Shown one piece after another: positions 42,608 to 52,998 of a DNA stretch of 64,000 nt. The stretch lies in contig JAFFJZ010000003.1 of NCBI GenBank assembly GCA_018340375.1, positions 51,491,006 through 51,555,005 on the forward strand, read 5' to 3'. The stretch is from Gonatopus flavifemur (taxonomy: Eukaryota > Arthropoda > Insecta > Hymenoptera > Dryinidae). The notes under the pieces were generated by a model that was not told the origin of the DNA, did no database searches, and worked only from the letters and a program-made list of their open reading frames with translations. Position numbers and translations under genes: made by a program. Each line of letters opens with the position of its first letter. Position 1 is the first letter of the stretch.

Positions 42608-44798
42608 ATGAGTGAGAGAAATACCTCAATAACCTCTTTTTTCAATAAAAAAGATTCTGATGGCAATTTACGTACTGAACCGATGTCCTCTCTCACTTCA
42701 AGTCAGGAATTAGATCTGCCTCCTATGTCCTCATCATCACCGCTCTCGCAAGAAAATTCCGAAATTGATGATGAAAGTGTTCCTAGGAAGAGAAGGAAGA
42801 GAGCGTATTTACAAAAATATGTTTATGCTTGGGAGAAATTGAGTAACTGTAAGGAATGGTTGTCTAAATTTTCAAGACAAAATATGACAGGAGGAGATTT
42901 AGCCCATTGCTCTATATGTAATTGCGACATTACTAGTGGAAAATCAGAACTCATTAGACATTCTCAATCTGCGAAACGTTGGGAAATGCACCCTAAACAT
43001 TTCCAGAGCAATATTCACTCCTGTAGATACGGCTGCAAGAAGAGCAGAGTTGAAAATATGCGCTTTACCCGCAGAAGAAAATTTGCCTTTATCCTTAGTG
43101 GATAAACTCATTCCGTTGTGTGCCTCGATGTTTAATGACTCTAAAATAGCGAATCATTTGGAATGTCATCGTACTCAAGCTACAGGTATCATAAAAATAT
43201 CCTTGCACCAGATGTAAGTGAAGGATTGTTCAAAAAATGCGGGAAAACAAATATACCATCATTATGGATGAAACCATGTGACTTCAAAAAAACAATGCGC
43301 TTACTGTGTAATTTACTTTGATTCAATGGAGAATAAGAAAATCACTGCGTTTCTCAGTTTGCAAAAAAGGTGATGCTGATAGTTTGTATTCGAATTTGGT
43401 GAATTTTTTGAATAATAATGATATACCACTGCGTAACATGATCGCATTTTGTAGTAATACTACTAATGTAATGACAGGTAACAATCATCCGGCATTTTCA
43501 CTATTGAAGCGAGATTCACCTCAAATTTGTACAATTAAATGTACTTGTCACTTGCTCCATCTCGCTGCGGACAAAGCTTGTGCAAAATTACCTCGATCGC
43601 TCGAAGATCTATTACGAAACATAATCGCTATTTCCATAGAAGTCACCAGAGACGAGTGGCTTTGAAAGAATTTCAGGAATTTCATAATATCGCTACCCAT
43701 ATACCACAAATGTCTCAGTAATATCTCCAGAATATTCTGACAATATTACAATATCTCCAGAATATTCTGGAGATATTACTGAGACATTTGTGCCATGCGG
43801 GTACGCATTCAATTTTAGGACCCAGGCAAACCCGGTGGCTAAGTTTAAAAAAGTGCATGGATCGTGTTCTTGAACAATATGATGCCCTGAAAGCTTATTT
43901 CATCCAAGTTGTTTCTGATGACCCTTCGAAGATCACGGAATCTATCCTGGAAACTATGTCAAATGATTTCACTATACCGTACCTACAATTTTTGCAATAT
44001 ATTTTAACCAAAATAGTGGAATGGAATGTGATGTTCCAAAGTGAACAGTCTAAAATTTCCAAGCTGAAGCCAGAAATTACTCGTGTAGTAAAGATTATAT
44101 GTATGAATTTCTTCAAAGTCGATTATATAAAAACAGATATTAGGAACATCAATCTTGATGATAATAGTAATTATATGCCTTTGAAATCTATTTATATAGG
44201 TGTGAATGCTAATACATCAATTCAAGGGGTAGTTGTTTCCGATCAGACTGAAAGTGATTTGCTCTTTTTTTTCGAAGCATGTTTAAGTTTTTACACAACT
44301 TCAATTCGCGAATTTTCAACCAGGTTTCCATTCGATGATGCATTATATACGCATGTATCAATGCTTGAACCAATAGAAGCTCAGGCTTTGAAAATTAGTA
44401 GTTGTGTTGATGCATTCAATCGATTCCCAACTTATTATGATGGTCTCTCTATTCAGGATATTGACAAAGAATAGAGAAAACATTCTTTGTTGGAGTTTCA
44501 AGAACTGAAACCGAACTCAGATCTATCAGTGGAAAATTATTGGAAGACTGTATTCAGTTTGAAAAATGGAGCAGGCCAACAATTATTTCCAAATTCAGCA
44601 AAATTCTTAGCCGCTCTTTTATGTATACCTACTCCGAATACTTCTGTTGAAAGACTATTTAGCCAATTGCATTTGATCAAAACGGCCTATAGGAATGCTC
44701 CAGGAACGGACACTATCGCCGCGTTGATGTATACAAAAACCATCGACGCAATTCCATTTGAACCATTCCGAACAATGGTGGAAAAATCTTGGAAATAA
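42608..44798 (+). pseudogene. hAT transposase (ZBED/zinc-finger-MYM-like group), multiply broken
   Basis: Starts at ATG 42608 with a Ser/Pro-rich tail, then an N-terminal zinc-binding segment (HCSICNCDI...H). Frames change near 43000, 43205, 43330 and 43660. Recognisable blocks: ADKLIPLC-type region at ~43110; MIAFCSNTTNVMTGNN (DDE-region, ~43440); IKCTCHLLHLAADKACAKLPRS (~43535); KEFQEFHNIATH, interrupted by the MITE 43696-43801; TRWLSLKKCMDRVLEQYDAL (~43820); and, after a TAG at 44472, the C-terminal dimerisation domain FPNSAKFLAALLCIPTPNTS VERLFS (~44590-44660). Non-functional. It explains the hAT ends at 38924/45055. Confidence 0.75.
43696..43801. mobile_element. 106-bp palindromic MITE inside the hAT gene
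   Basis: TA at 43694-43695 and 43802-43803. Arms 'acaaatgtctcagtaatatc', 'tccagaatattctg' and their reverse complements, with only ~15 bp between them: an almost pure hairpin. It splits the hAT frame between IATH and the following SILGPRQTRW. Confidence 0.8.
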
Positions 44799-45381
44799 AA
44801 ATTCTACATAATGTCCATTTTCGCTTTCTCGATTAATTTTTTATTCTTGATGTTATAAAATTATTATTCTCAAGATAAAATACTCTTTTGTTTTTTGATT
44901 ACTTCTTTTGATTTCCAATAAAGCTCTCATTCATAAAAAATTATTTGGTCACTAAAAACCCTAGATTACCCTAGAAACTTGGTTTACCCTAGAAAATACC
45001 TGGGACTGCCAAAATTACCCTAGAATCGGGTAATTACCCCAGAAGTGGCAGCACTGACCAGAGTCCTCTCAATCAGAAATCCCCAAAAAAATCGATATAA
45101 ATTGCTAAAAACTATTTTTCCTCATATCTCCTCCCCCTTTGAGGTACAAACGAAAATATCATCGGCACAATCAAGTACAAACGAAGCCCTTTCAAATGAC
45201 ACCCAGATCGTCCCTATCGGTTCCAGTCACAGGCGGGGGCATAAGCCCCCGGGCCGTATCTCCGCCCCCTTTGAGGTACAAACGAAAATTTTTGCGGTAC
45301 AATCAGGTACAAACGATGCTCTTTCGATTGCCGTATATAAGTTTCAAATCCGTTCCGGGTCCCGGCCAAGTTCACGGAGGT

Positions 45382-46762
45382 CTCTGACGGCACTAATCTA
45401 GGGAGTGCTCATTCCAGTATGTATATCCAGGTAGAAATTTTCTCCAGTACCTTGAGAGGCACTAATAAGTTGACCCATCTCACTCGTGAGGCACTCATAG
45501 GGAAAACTTACGGGTAACTTAGTAGAATGTAACGCTCCACTTAACTAAATTCTAGTGATCAAAACTAGCTAGACACTCAGTAGTAACTGACCAGGAAGTT
45601 GTAAGAAAGTAACGCCGAACTTATGACAGCAATTATATGCCATTGAAGATATGAAATCACAATAATACATCAACAATGATTATTCAGTAAAATATTTATG
45701 CTTTGGCCCGAAATTTTGGCCCTTTGCAGAGAATGATACATAGTGAAGGAGATACCACGGGAGTTTAATACAAATTGAAGAAACGGACAATAGATATCGA
45801 TGGCGATGACATTTCCGATGACTCCTCGAAAAAAGATGCGTCCGCGTTGACAGCAAAACTCATGACAGGATCATCCAAAACGAAAAAACAAACATCCGAG
45901 TTTTAGTCAAGACCATAAACTAGAACTTGGACGGATGAAAAAAGAACAAGTGGAAAACGCACTTTTTCATTCGGACCTTAAAAAAATTGTAATTTAACAA
46001 CTTTTGCTGCGTTTCTTATGTTCACATAGAAGAAAAATATATAAGAATTCAAAATATGTTCGGTTCTTCTGTTACCATCAAGCAATACGAGCTGGATTTT
46101 TGCCACCGATTGGAAACTTTACTCGCGAGGCGCTGTACGAATGAAGACATAACTCTTGTATATCTGATCATTTTACATTGAAGATAATGTTTTTATTCAC
46201 TTGAAACATACATGAGGATATCCCAAAAACTTCGTTTTATTCAATCACTTTTTGGTACCTAAAAAATTCCTCCAAAAAACACTGTTTTTAGGCCTCTAAA
46301 GCAGGATACCCCTCTCAAAGTTGCTAAATTCTGAGTGGCTAGAAGTTAAAAGAGTTCAAGACACCATAACTTCAAATTCAGAAATGATACAATAGTTCAA
46401 TTTCTTCTTCAGAAATCCGCCATTTTGAACTTAGCAAATGGTGTGAAGCTCAAGTATGTAGCATACAGTATCTTTGAGTGATCAGAATTTTTAAAAAAAT
46501 CTGAAAATGCTCAAATAATCTCAGAAAGTACGACTCAAAAAAATTTTGCTACATGGATACCAAATTTATTGCATTTTGGCTGCAGAATGAGCTCCTCAAA
46601 TATAATATCATCCGCCTTGGGTGACCCTGTATAAGATGCTTACAAATAGAATGTTCTCAATTTTTCAAAAACTGTTGCATAATATGTCTCTCACTCACCT
46701 ACAAGGGATTTGGTACATATGTAAAAGACTTATCAGGCGAGATGTATTGAACAAGTTCAAGC
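45382..46762. other. Unassigned sequence left of the Transib
   Basis: No gene. 46619-46632 'gggtgaccctgta' looks like one end of a TA-flanked element (CAGGGTCACCC read inward) without a visible partner. 45410-45620 has 'aggcactaat(a/c)' and 'tagtaac' words. Nothing else supportable. Confidence 0.3.
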
Positions 46763-46799
46763 CATTGCACAGTGGGCCAGAATCCACAAAAAGTGCTCA

Positions 46800-47555
46800 A
46801 AACCCCCTTTTCTGAAATACTCTACAATTCGAGAATGTTGGTATTTTCTTACTCCAATACATCAGTAGTATGGAGGTATGTAACGCTGTGTCTGAAGGCG
46901 AGTTAGTTTGTGAGATATTGTTACGTAAGATACAGAAATTACTGTGAAATTCTAAAAATTCCCGAAAAATAATACAAGAGTTTTCGAAGTAATGAACGCT
47001 TGCAAGCCCTCATGATTTTGATATCTAAGGATTTTGTGGAAGTGTTAGGATAGAACATTGCGTTTTTGAGTTGTGCGTACGAATGAAATCATCGATTTCG
47101 ATATTTCATTGCCGATTTTCTCAAATACTTCAAAAAACTCTCTCTGGGAGGTTTTTGCGATGTGTTCTTGGATGATTTCTACTTGCAAATCACTTTTATC
47201 TATGCTGCGCAGACCTGCGCAACGAGTGGTATGTTTTATGACACAGTATCTGTAAAATTATTAGTTCTCCGGTATACACCGTTGAGAAAGTTTGTGAATT
47301 GAATACACAAAATTTGCAAGCAATTAACACACATATTTGTGTTTGAAATTCACTACAGATGTTATGAGAATTCAAATCAAATTTTGTATGAAAAGCACTG
47401 TAAAATAATATTGTGTTTGAATTTCAATAGAAGTATGGGAAATTCAATAAACAAAATATGTTTTTTCAGTAGCTAACAAACTTTTGTATCAAAATTAATA
47501 TAAATATTCTTAAATTTGCGGTGGAAATTTTCAACAGTGATATGCAACATGCAAC
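46800..47555. other. Transib 5' region
   Basis: No coding frame of note. AT-rich, with phrases such as 'gaaattc' and 'aaaatttg(c/t)'. Presumably promoter and leader of the transposase gene, but no specific signal can be assigned. Confidence 0.35.
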
Positions 47556-47558
47556 CCC

Positions 47559-47708
47559 CAGTAAAAATGGAAGTATCGGATTGATCACTCCGTGATCAAA
47601 AGTATAGGCTCGTGGCCTATTCTCATACTTGCAATGTATAGCTTTAGGCCAAATCCCATACTTTTGATCACGGAGTGATCAATCCTGTACTTTCCATTTC
47701 CACTCGGG
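47559..47708. mobile_element. ~150-bp inverted-repeat MITE
   Basis: Arms 'ggattgatcactccgtgatc' with 'aaaagtat(a/g)gg', and the inverse. The outer part is more diverged ('cccagtaaaaatggaagtat' versus 'cccgagtggaaatggaaagt'). The centre is about 40 bp. The arms contain a nested palindrome (gatcactccgtgatc). Target duplication not clear. Confidence 0.65.
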
Positions 47709-47725
47709 ACATTACAATAAATCAC

Positions 47726-47962
47726 ATGCAGAAAAATGATGTATCAAATATTACTACATTCACTCGTACATTAGTGCCCGTAAGTGAAATAGTATAATGT
47801 TTACAACTGAATGTAGTAAAATCTCATGCTTTATGATATGAGGTTGCACCAAATTGCACAATGTTTTGCTACATTCAGTTGTAAACATTATACTATTTCA
47901 TTCACGGGCACTAATGTACGAGTGAATGCAGTAATATTTGATACATCATTTTTCTCCGTGCA
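47726..47962. mobile_element. ~235-bp fold-back MITE inside the Transib
   Basis: Arms of about 100 bp: 'gaaaaatgatgtatcaaata', 'ttcactcgtacattagtgcc', 'gtataatgtttacaactgaa' and their inverse. The right terminus reverse complement is CACGGAGAAAAATGATG; the left terminus is slightly degraded. It belongs with the CACNGAGAAAA-ended elements at 17551 and 63835. Confidence 0.75.
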
Positions 47963-48059
47963 AGTAAGGTTTAAGTGGAGCGTGCGGAAATTTCTAGAGT
48001 ATTGGATGAATTTTATTTGATCTCTGACTACTGTCCTTTGATAATTTGGCAACGTCATA

Positions 48060-50106
48060 ATGTCATTCACTTCAACACGGAAAGAGTTGTTTGATATCTC
48101 ACGGAACGTGAAGAGTGCCTCACGTGATGCCAAAATTAATCACCCAAAAAGTTACGTCATCAATAGCTTACACATAAAAAAAGATGAAGATATAAAACAC
48201 ATTGGACGACAGGTTACATTGTTTGGTTTAAGTATATTTGATAAGTACGATAAAGCTTCCCGAAAATTGAAGATTTTTCTCGACAGGAATGAAAAATGGC
48301 TCAACGGAATAGTCACATTTTCAATCATTAAAATGCCCGATAAAACAAACAAGAAGGGTGTGGTCGTCCTACTTCATTATCCGAAAATTCGACCATCAAA
48401 ACAAAACGCAGAAAAGCAAGTGAACTATGTAAAACTAAGTCAACTGCAGAATTGTCTTTGGCCCTACAAATGAAATTACGTTCTGAAAGCCATCATACGG
48501 CAGCTAAAATAGTGCAAGAAGCTTGTTCAGTATCCGGTAATATACCACACATGGTCAAGAAGAATGTTAAAAAGCCTTAGCTCTGATTGTAGAGAATAAA
48601 TCAACGAAGAATGAGTATCTGAATATGCGATATGGTGCGATAGAAAGAGGTGTGGATTTGTATCCTTCTTATCACAAGATATTGGATGCTAAGACTAGAT
48701 GTTATCCTGGGAATGAATATATAACAGTCACTGATAGTATCGCAGAAGTAAAATTACAAGCTCTCCTCGATCATACTGCAACTCGTATAGTGAAGGTTAG
48801 TGAATTTGTTACTGGTATGCTGTCAATTGAGCAATTAGATAAACTGACGCTGTTGTCAAAATGGGGATTTGATGGGAGTTCAGGTCATTCTCAATACAAA
48901 CAGAAACCTAATAGCTCCGAAAGCATGTTCAGTGATAGTCATCCATTTGTAACTTCTTTTGTTCCTTTTGAACTGAATGTCTTGCAATCTGACTTGACGA
49001 AAAAAATAATTTGGAAAAATCCACGTCCATCGTCAACGAGATTCTGTCGCCCAATAAGGATACAATTGATAAAGGAAACAACTGAAGTGAGTAAAGAAGA
49101 GAAACAATACATAGAGAATCAGACCAATAATCTCGTGCCTTCCAAAGTATCATGTCCTGTGGGTGATGTGTGTTACTCATAAAATGGCACTGACTATGGT
49201 AAACGGAAAAGTTTGCAACGCGATCACATCAACCGCATCTGCGCAAACTTGTAATATTTGTGGTGCTACGCCCCAAAAAATGAATAATATTGAAGTAGTC
49301 TCTACAAGAACAGTTGATCAATGCAATCTTCAATTCGGATTATCTTCTCTCCATGCTTGGATAAGGTTTTTTGAATTGCTCTTGCACATTTCTTATCGTT
49401 TACCCATTCAGAAGTGGCAGATTCGAAGTGTCGCAGACAAGGATTTATCCTCCTAAAGAAAAAAAATTATACAAAATAGATTCAGGAGTGAAATGCGATT
49501 GCTCATTGATATACCTATACTTGGAGGAAGCGGAACTACCAATGATGGCAATACTGCCCGGCAATTTTTCGAACACGCGTTCACATCATCTGAAATCGCA
49601 GGGATAGATTTGGAAGTTATTAAAAGATTCCACGTAATATTGCAAACAATCTCTAGTGTTTTGCTATCGATGTTGAGGCCTTTGCTAAGTATGCACATGA
49701 TACGGCTGAACTGTATGTTCATAAGTATAATTGGTATCCTATATCGGCATCAGTCCATAAGGTGCTTGTTCATGGGTCTGATATCATAGGACATGCTGAC
49801 TTACCAATTGGTGAATTATCTGAGGAAGCTCAAGGAGCTCGGAACAAAGATTGCAAATATTATAAAGAACATAATACAAGAAAATCTTCAAGACTTTTAA
49901 CCAATCTGGACCTTTTACACATGCTACTGATATCATCAGATCCGTGGATTCCCTCTTTACGGAGATTGCCCCAAAAAAAGAATAAATCTTTCTCGCCAGA
50001 AGTCCTTGCACTTCTACAAGATCCGCAGATACAGTTGGCCAAGGAACATTCGAACATTGAATATGAAGAAAAATTTGTGTCACATAATACAAGAAATGAA
50101 GGATAA
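48060..50106 (+). pseudogene. Transib transposase (RAG1-core-like), frameshifted
   Basis: DDE transposase of the family ancestral to RAG1. Homology begins about MSFTSTRKELFDISR (48060). Frame changes lie near 48450, 48580, 49180, 49450 and 49660. Landmarks that match the RAG1 core: LLSKWGFDGSSGHSQYKQ (~48860), corresponding to the RAG1 DGMGD...KHG block with the first catalytic Asp; TCNICGAT (~49250), the CxxC zinc-binding element; SSLHAWIRFFELLLHISY (~49345); GTTNDGNTARQFF (~49525), like RAG1 GNFARK; VHKVLVHGSDII (~49755); and GELSEEAQGARNKDCK (~49810), holding the catalytic Glu, with HNTRKSSR after it. The second Asp is not obvious. It stops at TAA 50104-50106. Probably inactive. Confidence 0.85.
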
Positions 50107-50249
50107 AAAACCTTGGAAAGGATGTTAAAAGAGAACATGAAGAAAGAATGAATAAATAAATTTTAAAAATGAAAAAAAGTGTTTTCAAAGTCCAATTTAC
50201 AATCTTCACGCGGTAAAACACGTGAGTAAATTGAAAGATCAAAACCAAT

Positions 50250-50830
50250 GTATCATTGGCATCATATATAATTCAGCTAAAGATTTTGGAGGAAAATCTG
50301 AATCCAGATTCGTATTTGGCGGCTTCCAAAAACTGTCCGGAAACGGGTTTCAGGCAAATCGAAATCATTTTGACATTTATGTCCGTCATATTGAATTTGC
50401 TATCTTGAATTCTGCAAATCTGACAGCGAATTCGTAATCAGCGATCCAAAAAAACTCTCCCAGGACGAGTTTCAGGCAAATCGGAGTGATTTTGACATTC
50501 ACCTCCACCATATTGGATCCGCCATCTTGAATTCTGAAAATCTGACTGCAGATTCGTAATCAGCGATCCCAAAAATTCTACCGGAATGAGTTTCAGGCAA
50601 ATCGGAGTGATTTTTACATTTTCGTCCGCCATATTGGATCTGCCATTTTGAATTCTGGGAATCTGACTGCAGATTCGTAATCAGCTATCCAAAAAACTCT
50701 CCCGGAATGAGTTTTAGGCAAATCGGAGTGATTTTTACATTTTCGTACACCATATTGGATCTGCCATCTTGAATTCTGGCAATCTGACTACAGATTAGTA
50801 ATCAGCGATCCCCAAAACCCCTTAGTCCAG
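50250..50830. repeat. ~125-130-bp dispersed satellite, locus 2 (inside Transib)
   Basis: Four to five units anchored by 'ccat(a/c)ttggatc(c/t)gccat' (near 50391, 50509, 50629 and 50750), with 'aatctgac(t/a)(g/a)cagatt', 'cgtaatcagc(g/t)atcc' and 'caggcaaatcggagtgattt'. Same family as 21290-21625. It separates the transposase stop from the 3' terminal repeat, so it was either captured or amplified within the element. Confidence 0.75.
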
Positions 50831-52473
50831 AAAAATGCATGAATCAGACAACGCCTTATAGTATTGAGCACTTTTTGTGGATTTCGGCCCACTGTGCATT
50901 GTGGGAAATGTTGTTCGGGAAATCCTCCGAATGTCAAATTTGAAACCTCGATTCGAACATCACGCCTATGTAGACGAAATTGTAGTCATTCAATATTATG
51001 TCGTAGGTCACTAATTGCTCCATCATCACCATGAATTTAGCAGAATACTACTCAGTTCAGAAAGAATTGCAAAAGTATTGCGGAGAAGACGTGAGAAGAA
51101 ACATAGAAAAAGGTTATGAATGTGAAAGAAGATTACGGATAGAAAATTGGCCTCCGCCAAATGGAATCCCGGGTCCTTTTATCTCAATCGATGCTCCGAG
51201 TCCAAGACCGTATCTACAATTGTTGACGGACGACAACAAACCAATTTTAACTCTGATGCTGTTCAATCTTTCGGGAGATGTTGTGATTCGCGAACTCAAA
51301 GATGTTCTCAGACTAAGCGAAGTGACAGCTAAACGAATTACGATACGAAAAGGCAATCTTGGAAAAGTCGCATTTATTAAAGTAGGTTCACTTCACGATT
51401 CATTGAAGATGCAAATCTGTGGTAGAGATAGGAGATATGTTTCGCGGTCAACGTATTTCGTGAGAGTATCACCTGCGAAAGAACAACAACAAAATACTTC
51501 CAAGCAAAGCGGCTTGACAGTATCATTACCTGACCGTAATGATGTGATATCTCATCTTTCTGACGTGGTCTTTAGAAAAATCATAAATTTCCAGAATTTC
51601 AGCGGGCAGATATGTCTGATGCGAACATGTCAATATATTGCACTGAAAACGTTAGACAATATGCAATCATTAATAATTGACGCAAAATCCACGCATCGAC
51701 CGATTTCGCAGGGCGACATTCAGTTTTATCTGAACTTGATAAAAACGTGTCCGGCAAAAACAGTGAAACATATCAAATTATGCAATCAAGAATTAGGTCG
51801 CGAATTGGATGTCAGTGCGTCAACTCAAATTAGATGTAAAGCATGCTGCATGTCCTGCTTTAGAATTGATAGATCTATCGGCCGTGACAATATCCCCAAA
51901 GACGATTGAGACGATTGGGAAGTATACGACCTCACTCAAAGGTTTGAGTCTTGGTGAAACAACTGGGGCTCGCGATGAAGAAATTGATACCGTATTCAAT
52001 AACCATGCGCTGCAAATCTCCCTTACAAAGTTATCTATATTCAATAACTCGCACTTAAGAGGTTCGGTACTTTCCAACAAGACAATGAAGATCAAATTTT
52101 TACGAATAGGCAATTGTACAAAAATACATCTGACTTACATTCAAAAGGTGTGTATAAAATGAGTGTTTATAATAGAGTGGCGTTTATTTAGATTTTTTTC
52201 AAATTTCAATGAGTGCGCCCCCTGAATGTTTTCAAAAAAAAAATCCTTGCAAATGCACTTTACTGTATGTTGTTAAGAGCACGTGCCACAGAGCACTTAC
52301 TTTTCCCTATTTGATCACACCTCCACAACAGCTATCAGAAAAACATGATTCTCTTACGATTATATTCAGTACTCATATACTTTTCGCGGAAAGTTCTCAA
52401 TTTTGGAGTAATCCTGATGTATCCTAATAGAAACACGTGCCACCGGGCACCTTGTTTGTCCCATTTCATTTAA

Positions 52474-52848
52474 CAGCCATGGAGCGCTGAGAAAACTGGC
52501 AAAACTTTGCTACAAACTTTTCCAACAACCAAGGGATGAATACAATTCCTTCCACATGCAATGATGGAGCATATTGCTAAGGTTAGACTTGGAATATGAA
52601 TTGGAACTACAAAATAATATCTAAACATGAAAGAAAATAATTTATGGAAATTATTGACATTTGTAGGTTATTATGTTTATAATTCTTCCCATAATTTTAA
52701 GGAATCTGTTTCAGATTCAATCAAATATTCAAAGTCTCATCTTGGTAATGTGTTCCATCACTGCATATTAAAAATCTTCATTTAACGCTTGGTTGTTGGA
52801 AAAGTACGTAGCAAAATTTTGCCCACTTCTCTGGAGCTCCATGGGCCT
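52474..52848. mobile_element. 375-bp TTAA-flanked MITE
   Basis: TTAA at 52470-52473 and 52849-52852. Arms: 'ccatggagc(g/t)c(t/c)gagaa' ... 'ttttccaacaaccaag' and the inverse, about 55 bp with small gaps. TTAA duplication suggests piggyBac-type mobilisation. The arms differ from those of the 23301-23503 MITE. Confidence 0.65.
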
Positions 52849-52998
52849 TAATGTTCATTACTGATGGGCCCTCGAGCGTGGTAGAAAAGTCAGTATGCAG
52901 ATACACACATATAGCATAATGGGTATAGTCTGAGCGAGGAAAACTTCACAGCAAGTTTACGGGAATAATGTGGATCATATGAACAATAAAATCATGTA

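Larger units (their letters stand above)
38924..45055 (+). mobile_element. hAT transposon, nested with MITEs and a mariner
   Basis: Inserted in the right arm of the 36032-45381 element: the arm's 'caatccagag' is followed by CAGTGCTGCCACT, and the other end AGTGGCAGCACTG is followed by 'accagagtcctc', so 'ccagag' is repeated (hAT normally duplicates 8 bp; one or two bases have changed). Both subterminal regions carry 'taccctagaaa' repeats (38960-39010; 44953-45035), probably transposase-binding repeats. It encodes the broken transposase 42608-44798. Guests: 39214-39517, 40426-40722, 41035-42328 and 43696-43801. Confidence 0.75.
36032..45381. mobile_element. Second large inverted-repeat element with satellite interior, split by a hAT
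   Basis: Left arm 36032-36440 begins ACCTCCGTGAACTTGGCCGG. The right arm is in two pieces, 38832-38923 and 45063-45381, separated by the hAT insertion, and ends with the reverse complement of that start. Arms include 'cgtttgtacctcaaaggggg' twice and 'gcttatgcccccg'. The interior is a ~165-bp satellite that changes orientation at about 37080. Removing the hAT leaves about 3.2 kb. No transposase and no clear target duplication (flanks 'catcacc' and 'ctctgacg'). The coding-looking frames 36027-36494 and 45045-45401 are mirror copies of the same arm and should not be taken as a gene. Confidence 0.7.
46768..50896 (+). mobile_element. Transib transposon with recombination-signal-like ends
   Basis: The left end is CACAGTGGGCCAGAATCC followed by ACAAAAAGTGCTC; the right end, reverse complemented, is CACAGTGGGCCGAAATCC followed by ACAAAAAGTGCTC. 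The exact 5-bp duplication CATTG flanks it (46763-46767 and 50897-50901), matching Transib habits. Length 4129 bp. It encodes a RAG1-like transposase (48060-50106, broken). Guests: MITEs at 47559-47708 and 47726-47962 and a satellite at 50250-50830. The heptamer CACAGTG is the consensus V(D)J heptamer, and 11 bp later ACAAAAA matches the core of the nonamer. It ends 129 bp before the ATG of the next gene. Confidence 0.9.

Noticed and set aside
46768..46800. A genuine immune recombination signal sequence
   Set aside because: Insects have no V(D)J system; the CACAGTG and ACAAAAA words are at both ends of a transposon with a Transib transposase and a 5-bp duplication.
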